A DNA stretch of 7,133 nucleotides from positions 1 to 7,133 of the forward strand of contig CAKOYE010000045.1 in assembly GCA_934130485.1 (NCBI GenBank), given 5' to 3'. Source of the DNA: an uncultured Bacilli bacterium. GTDB taxonomy: Bacteria; Bacillota_I; Bacilli_A; RF39; UBA660. Positions 1-6,881 of this stretch are shown piece after piece. The notes beneath the pieces were generated by a model. The model saw only the letters and a list, made by a program, of their open reading frames with translations, was not told the origin of the DNA and did no database searches. The position numbers and the translations under genes were made by a program. Within the stretch, counting starts at the first letter, position 1, and each line of letters opens with the position of its first letter.

Positions 1-1250
1 TCTATCTTAGAAATATCTAATATCCCATCAATTATATCAAGTAAATTGTTACTAGCAGTATTAATATTTTCAATATCTTCTCTAGCACTTTCACCAATTT
101 CTTCTGATAATACTGATTCACTTAAACCAATAATAGCGTTCATTGGAGTTCTTATTTCATGTGACATAATTGCTAAAAATTCTGATTTTGCTTCATTTGC
201 TTTTTTAGCATCTTCTAAAGCAGTTTTTAACATTGTATTTTGTCTACGCATATATTCTGCATTTTCAGTAACATTCTTAGTTAAAATTGTAACATATTTT
301 TCTCCTCTATTTGTTGTAAAAAATAAATTACTCTCTAACCAAATATCTTCATCACTTATAATTTGATATCTAACAGAAATTTCATCATTAACTTGTTCAC
401 AGGATAATTTCATTAAATTTCCAAGTGATACTAAATTTAACACTTTATTTCTGTCATTTTCTATTACATGCTTATTAATTATATAGACTAAATCATCTAA
501 TTTTCCACTTACAGATTCACCTAAATATTTAGTGTCATCTTTTAGGTTTTTCAAACTAAATTCCAATGAGACTAAATTAATATCTATTTCAATATCATAA
601 GATAAAGTAGTAACTTGATTTAATTGTCTTTCACGCATTTTTATATCACTTGCTTGAGATACAAGTAAATGTTGTTGTTCATGTTCTTTAGTAGCATCCG
701 CAATTAAAATAACATAATAACTTGATTTTTTTTCAATAAAAGGATAAATTTTAATTTTTAACCATCTTTTATGTTGATAGTTTGGATTATGATATGAAAA
801 CATTTGACTTAAAAATTCATTTTGTTCATCCCAACTATCTAATTGACTTTTCAAAGCTTCACTTTCAAATATTTCCTTTATAATATCTAGTTCATTTTTA
901 TTTTCATTTTCGTTTATTTTTAATCCTAATACTTCACCTAAATTATGTGTCATATAAACTAATTCTCTATTTTTATTATCGTACATTAAATATATAGTAT
1001 CAGAATTTTTTACTAACGAATTAAATAGTTTATCACGATGTCTTAATTCCTTTGTTTTTTCTTTATTACGAACGGAAATAATTATATATAATATTAAAAA
1101 TATTAATAGTAAAGCCACTACACAACCAATGATAATCGTAATAGCTGTATCCGAACTAAGAGAACTAAAATCAACGAATTTATAAATAAAGACCAAAGCA
1201 ATTAAAATTACTAATATAAATATTGGCAAAATTTTGCGATTACCTTCCAT
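1..1250 (-). CDS. Membrane-bound PAS sensor histidine kinase (C-terminal part lies beyond the left edge)
   Basis: This is the amino-terminal 416 residues of a sensor kinase; the reading frame is still open at base 1. Two hydrophobic segments (about residues 7-23 and 36-60) with a short loop between them anchor it in the membrane. Two PAS-like regions follow, about 72-188 and 205-330, the second weaker. A short helical linker then leads to a HisKA dimerisation domain with the H-box MSHEIRTPMNAIIG and phospho-acceptor His364. The ATPase domain, and any receiver, would lie outside the window. The ATG at 1250-1248 follows the sequence AGGTGAG at 1260-1254, which directly abuts the TAG stop of the HPt gene, so translation is probably coupled. 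The kinase core resembles that of the upstream hybrid kinase (SEFL-x-x-MSHEIRTP, GILDISKI), so the two are probably paralogues. The ligand is unknown; with almost no extracytoplasmic domain, sensing is more likely in the cytoplasmic PAS domains or in the membrane. Confidence 0.93.
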   Translation of the reverse strand, partial: MEGNRKILPIFILVILIALVFIYKFVDFSSLSSDTAITIIIGCVVALLLIFLILYIIISVRNKEKTKELRHRDKLFNSLVKNSDTIYLMYDNKNRELVYMTHNLGEVLGLKINENENKNELDIIKEIFESEALKSQLDSWDEQNEFLSQMFSYHNPNYQHKRWLKIKIYPFIEKKSSYYVILIADATKEHEQQHLLVSQASDIKMRERQLNQVTTLSYDIEIDINLVSLEFSLKNLKDDTKYLGESVSGKLDDLVYIINKHVIENDRNKVLNLVSLGNLMKLSCEQVNDEISVRYQIISDEDIWLESNLFFTTNRGEKYVTILTKNVTENAEYMRRQNTMLKTALEDAKKANEAKSEFLAIMSHEIRTPMNAIIGLSESVLSEEIGESAREDIENINTASNNLLDIIDGILDISKI

Positions 1251-1260
1251 ATACTCACCT

Positions 1261-1620
1261 CTATTTTCCTAAATATTCTTTTACAACATTAATAATTCTA
1301 TTAGCTTCTTTAATTAGTGAATCATAATTTTCGTTTACATAAGAAACATTACCTGCTTTACTTTGCATTTCGTGATTATAAGACAATTCTGCTAAAGTAG
1401 TAAACCCTAAATATTTTGAATCACTCTTCATAGTATGTACTAAAATTGCGTAATTTGGCATATCAGCTTCATTTTTATATTTTAAGATATTAGGTAATCT
1501 TGTTTCTGATTCTGTCAAAAAATCTTCTAATGTTTCATTATACATCTCCATATCCCCCAATAATTCTAATCCATGTTCTACATCAATACCATTACTTTCT
1601 AAAAATTCTTTTGTTTTCAT
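1261..1620 (-). CDS. Stand-alone HPt phosphotransfer protein
   Basis: A 119-residue, mostly helical soluble protein with one histidine phosphotransfer domain. The signature HTMKSDSKYLG at residues 62-72 matches the HPt pattern H-x-L-K-G-x-S-x-x-L-G, so His62 is the expected phosphorylated residue. The canonical Gly four residues after the His is Asp67 or its neighbour here, a tolerated variation. HPt proteins have no catalytic activity; they carry phosphate between receiver domains. The gene lies 2 bp after the hybrid kinase stop and 10 bp before the second kinase, in one operon. Its ribosome site (GGGAG at 1633-1629, 8 nt from the ATG) is inside the last codons of the hybrid kinase, which suggests coupled translation. 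The likely donor is the receiver domain of the upstream kinase. The next acceptor is unseen and could be a receiver on the second kinase or a response regulator elsewhere. Confidence 0.93.
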   Translation of the reverse strand: MKTKEFLESNGIDVEHGLELLGDMEMYNETLEDFLTESETRLPNILKYKNEADMPNYAILVHTMKSDSKYLGFTTLAELSYNHEMQSKAGNVSYVNENYDSLIKEANRIINVVKEYLGK

Positions 1621-1622
1621 AA

Positions 1623-3464
1623 TTAAATCTCCCTTCCTAAATATTTTTTTATAATAACCGATAATTCTTGCTTATCTATCGGTTTAGATAAATAATCATC
1701 AAATCCAGCGCTCAAATATTTTTCTCTCATACCACTTATCGCATTAGCAGTTAATGCAATAACCGGAGTATTAAAATCCTTGATTTGTTTTAAATGATTT
1801 AGAGTTTGTACACCTGTCATACCTGGCATCATATCATCCATTAAAATTAAATCATATTTTTCATTATTATTTATTTTGTCTAGACATTCCCTGCCACTTA
1901 ATACCGTATCAACGGCTACATTAAAACTTTGTAACAATCTACTAGCAACCTTTAAATTAATTTTATTATCGTCAACAATTAATATTTTTTTATTAGATAA
2001 ATCTAAATCATTAAAATTGAAACTGCTTTCCTTTTCACTTTCTAATTCTTCAGTTTTTTTATTAACGACAGCTTGATCTATTGCAACTGTAAATTTAGAT
2101 CCTTTTCCATATTCACTTTGTACAACAATAGTTCCATTCATTAAATCAACTAATTTTTTAGTGATAGCCATTCCAAGTCCTGTTCCTTCAATAGTAATAT
2201 TTTTCTCCAAATCGAATCTTTGAAACTTGCTAAACAATTTATTTATATTTTCTTTTTTTATACCAATACCTGTATCAGCAACCGAAATGATTAATCTACA
2301 AGCACCATCTTTAATAACCGAATTTACAGTAAATTCAATATATCCCTCTTTTGTATATTTAACAGCATTTGTTAAAATATTTAATATTATCTGCTTAATT
2401 CTTACGTGATCACCGTATAAAACTGGTGGAATATTAGGGTCAAAATTTGTTCTAAAATCAAGTGGTTTATCCCCTAAACGTGCTTTAGTTAAAGAAACAA
2501 GTTCTTTTAAAACTTTATTAAAATTATATTCAGTATTAACAATTTCTAATTTATTTGCTTCTATTTTAGATATATCTAGAATACCATTTACTATTTCAAG
2601 TAAACTAGTCGATGCAGACATTATATCTTCAACCTCATCCTTAGCTGTTTCTGGTAAGTCTTCTTCTTTTAAAGCTTGACTAAATCCTACAATTGCGTTT
2701 AATGGTGTTCTAATTTCATGACTCATACTTGATAAAAATTCTGATTTTGCTTGATTTGCTTTTTCTGCTTGATTACGAGCAATATTTAACTGCTCAATTA
2801 ATTTCATATCAGGATTTTCAATTGTAAAATACATTAAAAATGTTATAAATGATTCCGTAGATGTTACTAGTAACATTTCTGGATACATAGCTTGTATAGA
2901 TAAAATTAATGGAAACATTATTAAATATAATAATAATGGAACACATTTAATTTTTTTAATTTTTTTGAAATTAATTAAAACAACAATAATACATAATACA
3001 ATATATATTCCACCAATTATATACGATAAATTAGCACTCATTCCGTAGGAATAGATTTTTCCGTCTAAATTATAAAAATCAAGTGGAAGTAAAAAAATAA
3101 CAAAACTAAAAATAACAAATAATATCATAAATATTTTAAAAATCTTATTTTGGCTTTTTTCTAGATTTTTCTTATCATTCAAGCATAATGACATCGTATA
3201 AATCGTAAATAAACTGACCCAAAATAAAAGATATAGTAAATATAACCTAGTTATAATAAAATTTAAAATTGGATAATAATCAATATTTATAATAGTAAAT
3301 ATACTTAAAACATCTAATATTAATCCAAAAAAATTTGCAATTAACATATATACATAAATTTTATTTTCAAATGATAATAGTCTTTTTTTAGAAAAATATA
3401 TAATAATTAACATCGTAATATATATAAAACTAAAAATTTGAAAATACATATTGCTTAAAACCAT
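1623..3464 (-). CDS. Multi-pass membrane hybrid histidine kinase with C-terminal receiver domain
   Basis: A 613-residue hybrid sensor kinase. The first ~215 residues hold six or seven membrane segments (about 7-24, 36-56, 66-93, 109-127, 146-166, 174-190 and perhaps 197-213), ending in the juxtamembrane motif YFTIENPD (212-219). A helical linker leads to HisKA with the H-box MSHEIRTPLNAIVG and His249. The ATPase domain follows, with N-box Asn362/Asn366, G1 box DTGIGI (397-402) and G2 box GTGLG (427-431). The receiver domain spans about 491-611: acidic pair Asp498-Asp499, phospho-acceptor Asp543 (LMDDMMP), Thr572 and Lys594 (SKP). All residues needed for autophosphorylation and intramolecular transfer are present. 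The ATG is well placed 8 nt after AGAGGTG at 3479-3473, and a promoter lies just upstream. This is the first gene of an operon with the HPt and second kinase. The signal is unknown; a multi-helix sensor with little extracytoplasmic loop suggests detection of a membrane or hydrophobic cue (inference). Confidence 0.95.
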   Translation of the reverse strand: MVLSNMYFQIFSFIYITMLIIIYFSKKRLLSFENKIYVYMLIANFFGLILDVLSIFTIINIDYYPILNFIITRLYLLYLLFWVSLFTIYTMSLCLNDKKNLEKSQNKIFKIFMILFVIFSFVIFLLPLDFYNLDGKIYSYGMSANLSYIIGGIYIVLCIIVVLINFKKIKKIKCVPLLLYLIMFPLILSIQAMYPEMLLVTSTESFITFLMYFTIENPDMKLIEQLNIARNQAEKANQAKSEFLSSMSHEIRTPLNAIVGFSQALKEEDLPETAKDEVEDIMSASTSLLEIVNGILDISKIEANKLEIVNTEYNFNKVLKELVSLTKARLGDKPLDFRTNFDPNIPPVLYGDHVRIKQIILNILTNAVKYTKEGYIEFTVNSVIKDGACRLIISVADTGIGIKKENINKLFSKFQRFDLEKNITIEGTGLGMAITKKLVDLMNGTIVVQSEYGKGSKFTVAIDQAVVNKKTEELESEKESSFNFNDLDLSNKKILIVDDNKINLKVASRLLQSFNVAVDTVLSGRECLDKINNNEKYDLILMDDMMPGMTGVQTLNHLKQIKDFNTPVIALTANAISGMREKYLSAGFDDYLSKPIDKQELSVIIKKYLGREI

Positions 3465-3492
3465 TAGTAAAACACCTCTATCATCTAACTAA

Positions 3493-3520
3493 ATTATAAC
3501 ACAAAAAAACTAATTATCAA
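3493..3520 (-). promoter_or_regulatory. Promoter of the kinase-HPt-kinase operon
   Basis: On the minus strand, TTGATA (3520-3515) is followed after 16 bp by a perfect TATAAT (3498-3493), with a TG one base ahead of it that makes an extended -10. Transcription should begin near 3486, leaving a leader of about 20 nt that holds the AGAGGTG ribosome site. The -35 hexamer lies across the loop and arm of the upstream terminator hairpin. This is a sequence-pattern prediction for a sigma-A type promoter. Confidence 0.72.
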
Positions 3521-3530
3521 TTAGTTTTTT
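3503..3530 (-). terminator. Rho-independent terminator of the lipid operon, overlapping the acyltransferase stop
   Basis: A perfect 12-bp inverted repeat (arms 3530-3519 and 3515-3504) with a 3-nt loop. The right arm as transcribed continues into a run of seven T residues (3509-3503). The TAA stop of the acyltransferase gene is inside the first arm. Only one pair is G-C, so the hairpin is weak by usual standards but ordinary for so A+T-rich a genome. Because the arms are A-rich on one side and T-rich on the other, it would also look like a terminator on the plus strand, although no plus-strand gene runs into it. Confidence 0.7.
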
Positions 3531-4342
3531 GTATTTATATTACTATAAACAAGTTTTTTTATTTTTTCTCGCAATTCAAAGTTAGATGTTTCTAATGAAT
3601 CAGTTTTACCTACCTCAAAAGGTTCAGAAAAACTGACAATTAAATTTTGACTATTTTTTTTATAATCTCCAGTTACACCAAATGGAACAATTTTTGCTCC
3701 AGTTTTTTGAGCCATTGATACAGCACCAAACTTAAATGGAAGTAATATGGAATCTTTATATTCAAAATCTGAAATTATATTTTTTTCATAAAGTTTTAAT
3801 AAAGATTCTTTTGACGTTAATATATAGTCCTTATATTCTTCTAAGGTAATTTTTCCTTCTTTATATAATTTTTCTAACAAATTTATTTGTGATGCTAATG
3901 TAGTTTTAGGCATTTCCATTTTAAATTCATCATATCGCATATTATTTTTATATAATTCATATAATTCCTTTAATCTTTCTTCTTTTAAACCATTTCTAGT
4001 ACCTTCTGGAAACAATCCAACAGCACTTCCGTTATTTAGATAATTAATAGCTTCTACTTCAGCTGCTTTAGCATTACCATATCTATCAACACATATCGCA
4101 CCAGTCATTTTAAATAATGGGCCTAATTTTGAATCAAAGTATTCTTTTTTTGCCATCCAATGACTTGTCCTTTTTGTTGACGCTATAACAGGAAATTGAT
4201 CAAGAACGTGTAGGTGATTTCCACATAGTATTATGGCACCACTTTTAGGTATTGCTTCACTATTAACAATTTTTAAATTATATTTCTCCTTAAAATAAGG
4301 AGTACCAAATATTCTACCAACTTGAAATCCAAAATCACTCAT
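3521..4342 (-). CDS. PlsC-type 1-acylglycerol-3-phosphate acyltransferase family protein with SHOCT-like insertion
   Basis: A 273-residue acyltransferase of the PlsC/LPLAT family, which transfers an acyl chain from a thioester to a lysophosphatidate or similar lyso-lipid at the inner membrane face. The family blocks are visible in order: NH-x4-D with catalytic His43 and Asp48; GAICVDR (81-87); FPEGTR (111-116); and VPFGV (219-223). In ordinary PlsC proteins FPEGTR is followed after roughly ten residues by a segment like LPFKxGA; here that segment starts at 201. The extra ~80 residues are charged and helical and contain two clear 20-residue SHOCT-like repeats (156-175 and 181-200) and a weaker one near 127-144. 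No strong membrane helix is seen. The ATG follows AAGGAG (4356-4351) by 8 nt, and the gene begins 4 bp after the ligase stop, so the two are translationally linked. The exact acceptor lipid cannot be told from sequence. Confidence 0.9.
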   Translation of the reverse strand: MSDFGFQVGRIFGTPYFKEKYNLKIVNSEAIPKSGAIILCGNHLHVLDQFPVIASTKRTSHWMAKKEYFDSKLGPLFKMTGAICVDRYGNAKAAEVEAINYLNNGSAVGLFPEGTRNGLKEERLKELYELYKNNMRYDEFKMEMPKTTLASQINLLEKLYKEGKITLEEYKDYILTSKESLLKLYEKNIISDFEYKDSILLPFKFGAVSMAQKTGAKIVPFGVTGDYKKNSQNLIVSFSEPFEVGKTDSLETSNFELREKIKKLVYSNINTKN

Positions 4343-4346
4343 AATA

Positions 4347-6713
4347 CTATCTCCTTTTTACTTTTACTTTAATATCATCTAATTCTGCCATTTTTTCTAA
4401 GGCTTTATAATCTGTTTTTCCTAATTTTGTCGTTGGAAACTCATCAATTTCAGCAAATTTGAATGGTTGATGATGTAAATCCAAATTTTCCTTGCAAGTA
4501 TTCATTATTTCTGAAATTATTTGATCATTAAGTTTAACGCCATCTTTCATAATAACATATACTTTTGGAACTTTAACATCTTTATATGGATGATTCATAG
4601 GCACAACAGCACACGCTTCAACTAATTTATTACTTTCAATAACTTTTTCAATTCTTGGAGGATATACATTAAAACCTCCTGTTACATACATTCTTGTTAA
4701 TCTATCTGTATAATATAAAATTCCATCTTCTGTCATTAATCCCATATCACCAGTATGTAACCAAGTTTTTCCATCTTTATGTTTTTGAATAGTCATATTT
4801 GTTTCACTAACATTATTATAATATTGTTTCATTACAGTTGGACCGGATATACAGAACTCGCCTTCTTCGTTATAATTGACTTCTTCTTGTGTACCAGGTT
4901 TAACGACTTTGAAACTATTACAAATTAATGGAATACCTACACTACCTACTAAATTACAGTAGTCATCTGATAAAGTTGTACCCGCAACTGCCTCAGATAA
5001 ACCATACCCCTTTTTAACTTTTGAATAACAATTATGTTCTTTTAAGAAATTATTAATTTCATCCTCAAGACCATCTTTCATATTTTCGCCACCAGAAACA
5101 ATATATTTCATAAAAGATAAATCCATTTTTTGTATTTCTTTATCAGAAATTAAAGCTTTCCATAATTTAGGAACACCAAATATATGGTTTGGTTTATATT
5201 TTTTTATTAAATTGTGAAAATTCTTAGATTCAAATTTAGGTATTAAAATTGTAGTAATACCATACGATAATGGCATATGGATTGAACTACATAATCCAAA
5301 TCCGTGAAATACAGGCATAATAGTCAACATTTTATCGCCTGAAGAGAAATTTTTAGCAGTAGCCTTTTGTTGATGAACCATACAATTAAAGTTATCATTT
5401 GTAAGTTCAACACCTTTTGGAGTACCAGAAGTACCACCTGTATATATTATAACTGCTGTTTTATTTTCTTCATATTTAGAATCAGTGTTCCTTTTAACAT
5501 CTTGGCGTAAAAATTGTTTTAAACTTATATATTTATCTTTATAATCAATTTTAGTTTCACATTTTGCCTTATAAACACTACTCATAAGAAATGGCATTGA
5601 ATCTCCAGCTGAAACGACAATTGCTTTTTCAACATTTGTTTCATCTATTATTTTATTAACTTCATTATATGAATTATCTATCATTACCATTATTTTAGAA
5701 TTAACAAGATTTATACATTCTTTAATTTCATTACCACTTTTCATAGGATGAATCATATTTGCTACAGCACCTATTTTATTTAATCCATAAAAAGCGTAAA
5801 CTGCTTCTGGAACATTTGGTAAACATAATGTAACTATATCCCCATTTTTTACACCTAAATTAATAAAAGATGTAGCAAAAGCATCAATTTTTTGAAATAA
5901 TTCTTTATATGTTATTTTATTATCAAAATAATTGATTGCAACTCTATTAAGATTACTTTGATTATTTTTGTATAAATAGTCATATATTTTCATTTTAGGT
6001 AATTCAATATTTCTTTCTTCATAAGAATAATACTTCATCCAAGGTTTATCAATAGATCCCTTACCAGATATTGGTTTTATTTCATTAATATGTCTATCTT
6101 CTATTTTTTTATATTCATTATTATTAATAATATCAACAACTAAATCAAAAGTATGTTCATCAAATGAATTAATTCTATATACATCTGTAACACTTTTATT
6201 GTAGTTAGCATTAACGCAAACAATACTTGTTAAATCTTTCAAATCATTAATATTTTTTGCGCTATCTTCAAACATAATTTCAATATTATTATTTTTTATT
6301 GCATCTTTTTTATCATCACTGCAGAAAATAATTTGATCATAGTAAATATTATTTGCTTTTAACCATTCTTCTACTATAAAACGCATAATTTTACCTAATG
6401 AATTATCTTTATCAGTATAATATCTTGAAGTAATAATATATATTTTACCACCCTTCTTATGAACTTTATTAGTAAAATCTGAAGCACCTTCTCTTGCTTT
6501 AGTACTTATAGAGTATTGTAATAAATATTTTGTCCAAAATTCTTTTTCCTGTTCCTTAGTGCAATCAAATATTTCTTTTATTGTATAACCATTTCTATTT
6601 ACAATATCTTTATTATATTTATTTTTAAAAAATGATTCACCGAATTTTAATTGAAAACTTTCAATATCAGTTAAAACCCCATCTATATCTATTCCTATAT
6701 TTCCTATTTTCAC
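4347..6713 (-). CDS. HAD (NT5C-like) phosphatase fused to acyl-CoA/acyl-AMP ligase
   Basis: A 788-residue two-domain protein. Residues 1-200 form a HAD hydrolase resembling the NT5C nucleotidase-like family: DIDGVLTD with nucleophile Asp9 and Asp11, ITSR with Thr95, a probable motif III Lys135, and FEDSAKN with Glu149/Asp150. After a linker (about 200-222), residues 223-788 are a full-length adenylate-forming enzyme that activates a carboxylic acid with ATP and usually loads it onto CoA or ACP. It has the P-loop YTGGTSGTPKG (424-434), YGLSEA (570-575), HTGD (653-656), the hinge region DRLTRMYVTGG (670-680) and the A10 segment TTKLGKTDY with catalytic Lys766. Because the HAD signature starts six residues in, the start must be the GTG at 6713-6711, preceded by GAGGGGG. 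The gene leads the operon and lies 4 bp before a PlsC-type acyltransferase, as expected for fatty acid activation feeding lipid acylation. The substrates of both domains are unknown. Confidence 0.92.
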   Translation of the reverse strand: MKIGNIGIDIDGVLTDIESFQLKFGESFFKNKYNKDIVNRNGYTIKEIFDCTKEQEKEFWTKYLLQYSISTKAREGASDFTNKVHKKGGKIYIITSRYYTDKDNSLGKIMRFIVEEWLKANNIYYDQIIFCSDDKKDAIKNNNIEIMFEDSAKNINDLKDLTSIVCVNANYNKSVTDVYRINSFDEHTFDLVVDIINNNEYKKIEDRHINEIKPISGKGSIDKPWMKYYSYEERNIELPKMKIYDYLYKNNQSNLNRVAINYFDNKITYKELFQKIDAFATSFINLGVKNGDIVTLCLPNVPEAVYAFYGLNKIGAVANMIHPMKSGNEIKECINLVNSKIMVMIDNSYNEVNKIIDETNVEKAIVVSAGDSMPFLMSSVYKAKCETKIDYKDKYISLKQFLRQDVKRNTDSKYEENKTAVIIYTGGTSGTPKGVELTNDNFNCMVHQQKATAKNFSSGDKMLTIMPVFHGFGLCSSIHMPLSYGITTILIPKFESKNFHNLIKKYKPNHIFGVPKLWKALISDKEIQKMDLSFMKYIVSGGENMKDGLEDEINNFLKEHNCYSKVKKGYGLSEAVAGTTLSDDYCNLVGSVGIPLICNSFKVVKPGTQEEVNYNEEGEFCISGPTVMKQYYNNVSETNMTIQKHKDGKTWLHTGDMGLMTEDGILYYTDRLTRMYVTGGFNVYPPRIEKVIESNKLVEACAVVPMNHPYKDVKVPKVYVIMKDGVKLNDQIISEIMNTCKENLDLHHQPFKFAEIDEFPTTKLGKTDYKALEKMAELDDIKVKVKRR

Positions 6714-6718
6714 ATTTA

Positions 6719-6727
6719 TCCCCCTCT
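6719..6727 (-). promoter_or_regulatory. Ribosome binding site that decides a GTG start
   Basis: The leader reads AGAGGGGGA just ahead of ATAAATGTG. The GTG at 6713-6711 opens the HAD-ligase frame. An ATG overlapping it by one base (6715-6713) is in another frame and meets TGA immediately. The purine run is placed suitably for either, so the GTG is chosen because only its frame encodes the complete HAD motif I. Confidence 0.75.
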
Positions 6728-6739
6728 TTTTTGAGTGCT

Positions 6740-6768
6740 ATAATACCACTATTGTCCCAATTTGTCAA
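6740..6768 (-). promoter_or_regulatory. Sigma-A type promoter of the HAD-ligase/acyltransferase operon
   Basis: On the minus strand a perfect -35 box TTGACA (6768-6763) is separated by exactly 17 bp from TATTAT (6745-6740), one mismatch from the -10 consensus. Transcription should start near 6733, giving a leader of about 20 nt that is too short for a riboswitch. The -35 box is at the centre of a small imperfect palindrome (6774-6759, arms AAaTTGT / ACAAaTT), a possible repressor site, though A+T-rich DNA produces such symmetry by chance. Confidence 0.82.
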
Positions 6769-6814
6769 CAATTTTGGATGAATTAGTGTTATTTTTACAT
6801 AAATTATATAAAAT

Positions 6815-6842
6815 AAAAATATAGATTTTTTTCTATATTTTT
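6815..6842 (-). terminator. Probable A/U-rich terminator hairpin after the right-edge gene
   Basis: A perfect 11-bp inverted repeat (6842-6832 and 6825-6815, arms AAAAATATAGA / TCTATATTTTT) with a six-A loop as read on the minus strand. It lies about 40 nt after the stop of the right-edge gene, and the second arm runs into TTTTTATTTT. Only one G-C pair is present, so it is a weak hairpin and the call is moderate. Between this hairpin and the gene, AAAATATT occurs twice (6843-6850, 6858-6865 on the plus strand), probably simple A+T-rich sequence. Confidence 0.5.
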
Positions 6843-6881
6843 AAAATATTAAAAATTAAAATATTACACTTTTTATTGGAT

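Noticed and set aside
46..366. Open frame of 106 codons on the plus strand
   Set aside because: It lies antisense within the PAS/HisKA part of the second histidine kinase, whose minus-strand frame carries recognisable motifs.
1876..2409. Two short plus-strand open frames (66 and 60 codons)
   Set aside because: Both are antisense to the ATPase and receiver regions of the hybrid kinase and resemble no family; they are shadows of the minus-strand gene.
6009..6114. Possible artificial joining of two genes in the HAD-ligase frame
   Set aside because: The frame runs through the linker without a stop, and there is no ribosome site placed before an internal Met that would clearly start the ligase separately, so a genuine fusion is the simpler reading.
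6733..6740. GAGTGCTA resembling half of a CIRCE heat-shock operator
   Set aside because: CIRCE needs a second inverted half nine bases away; none is present on either side.
6843..6865. Repeated AAAATATT motif
   Set aside because: Two copies in extremely A+T-rich intergenic DNA are expected by chance; there is no array structure.
6716..6881. Riboswitch or small RNA in the longest intergenic gap
   Set aside because: The predicted leader of the lipid operon is only about 20 nt, and the rest holds a promoter, one hairpin and A+T-rich filler, with no conserved RNA core recognised.
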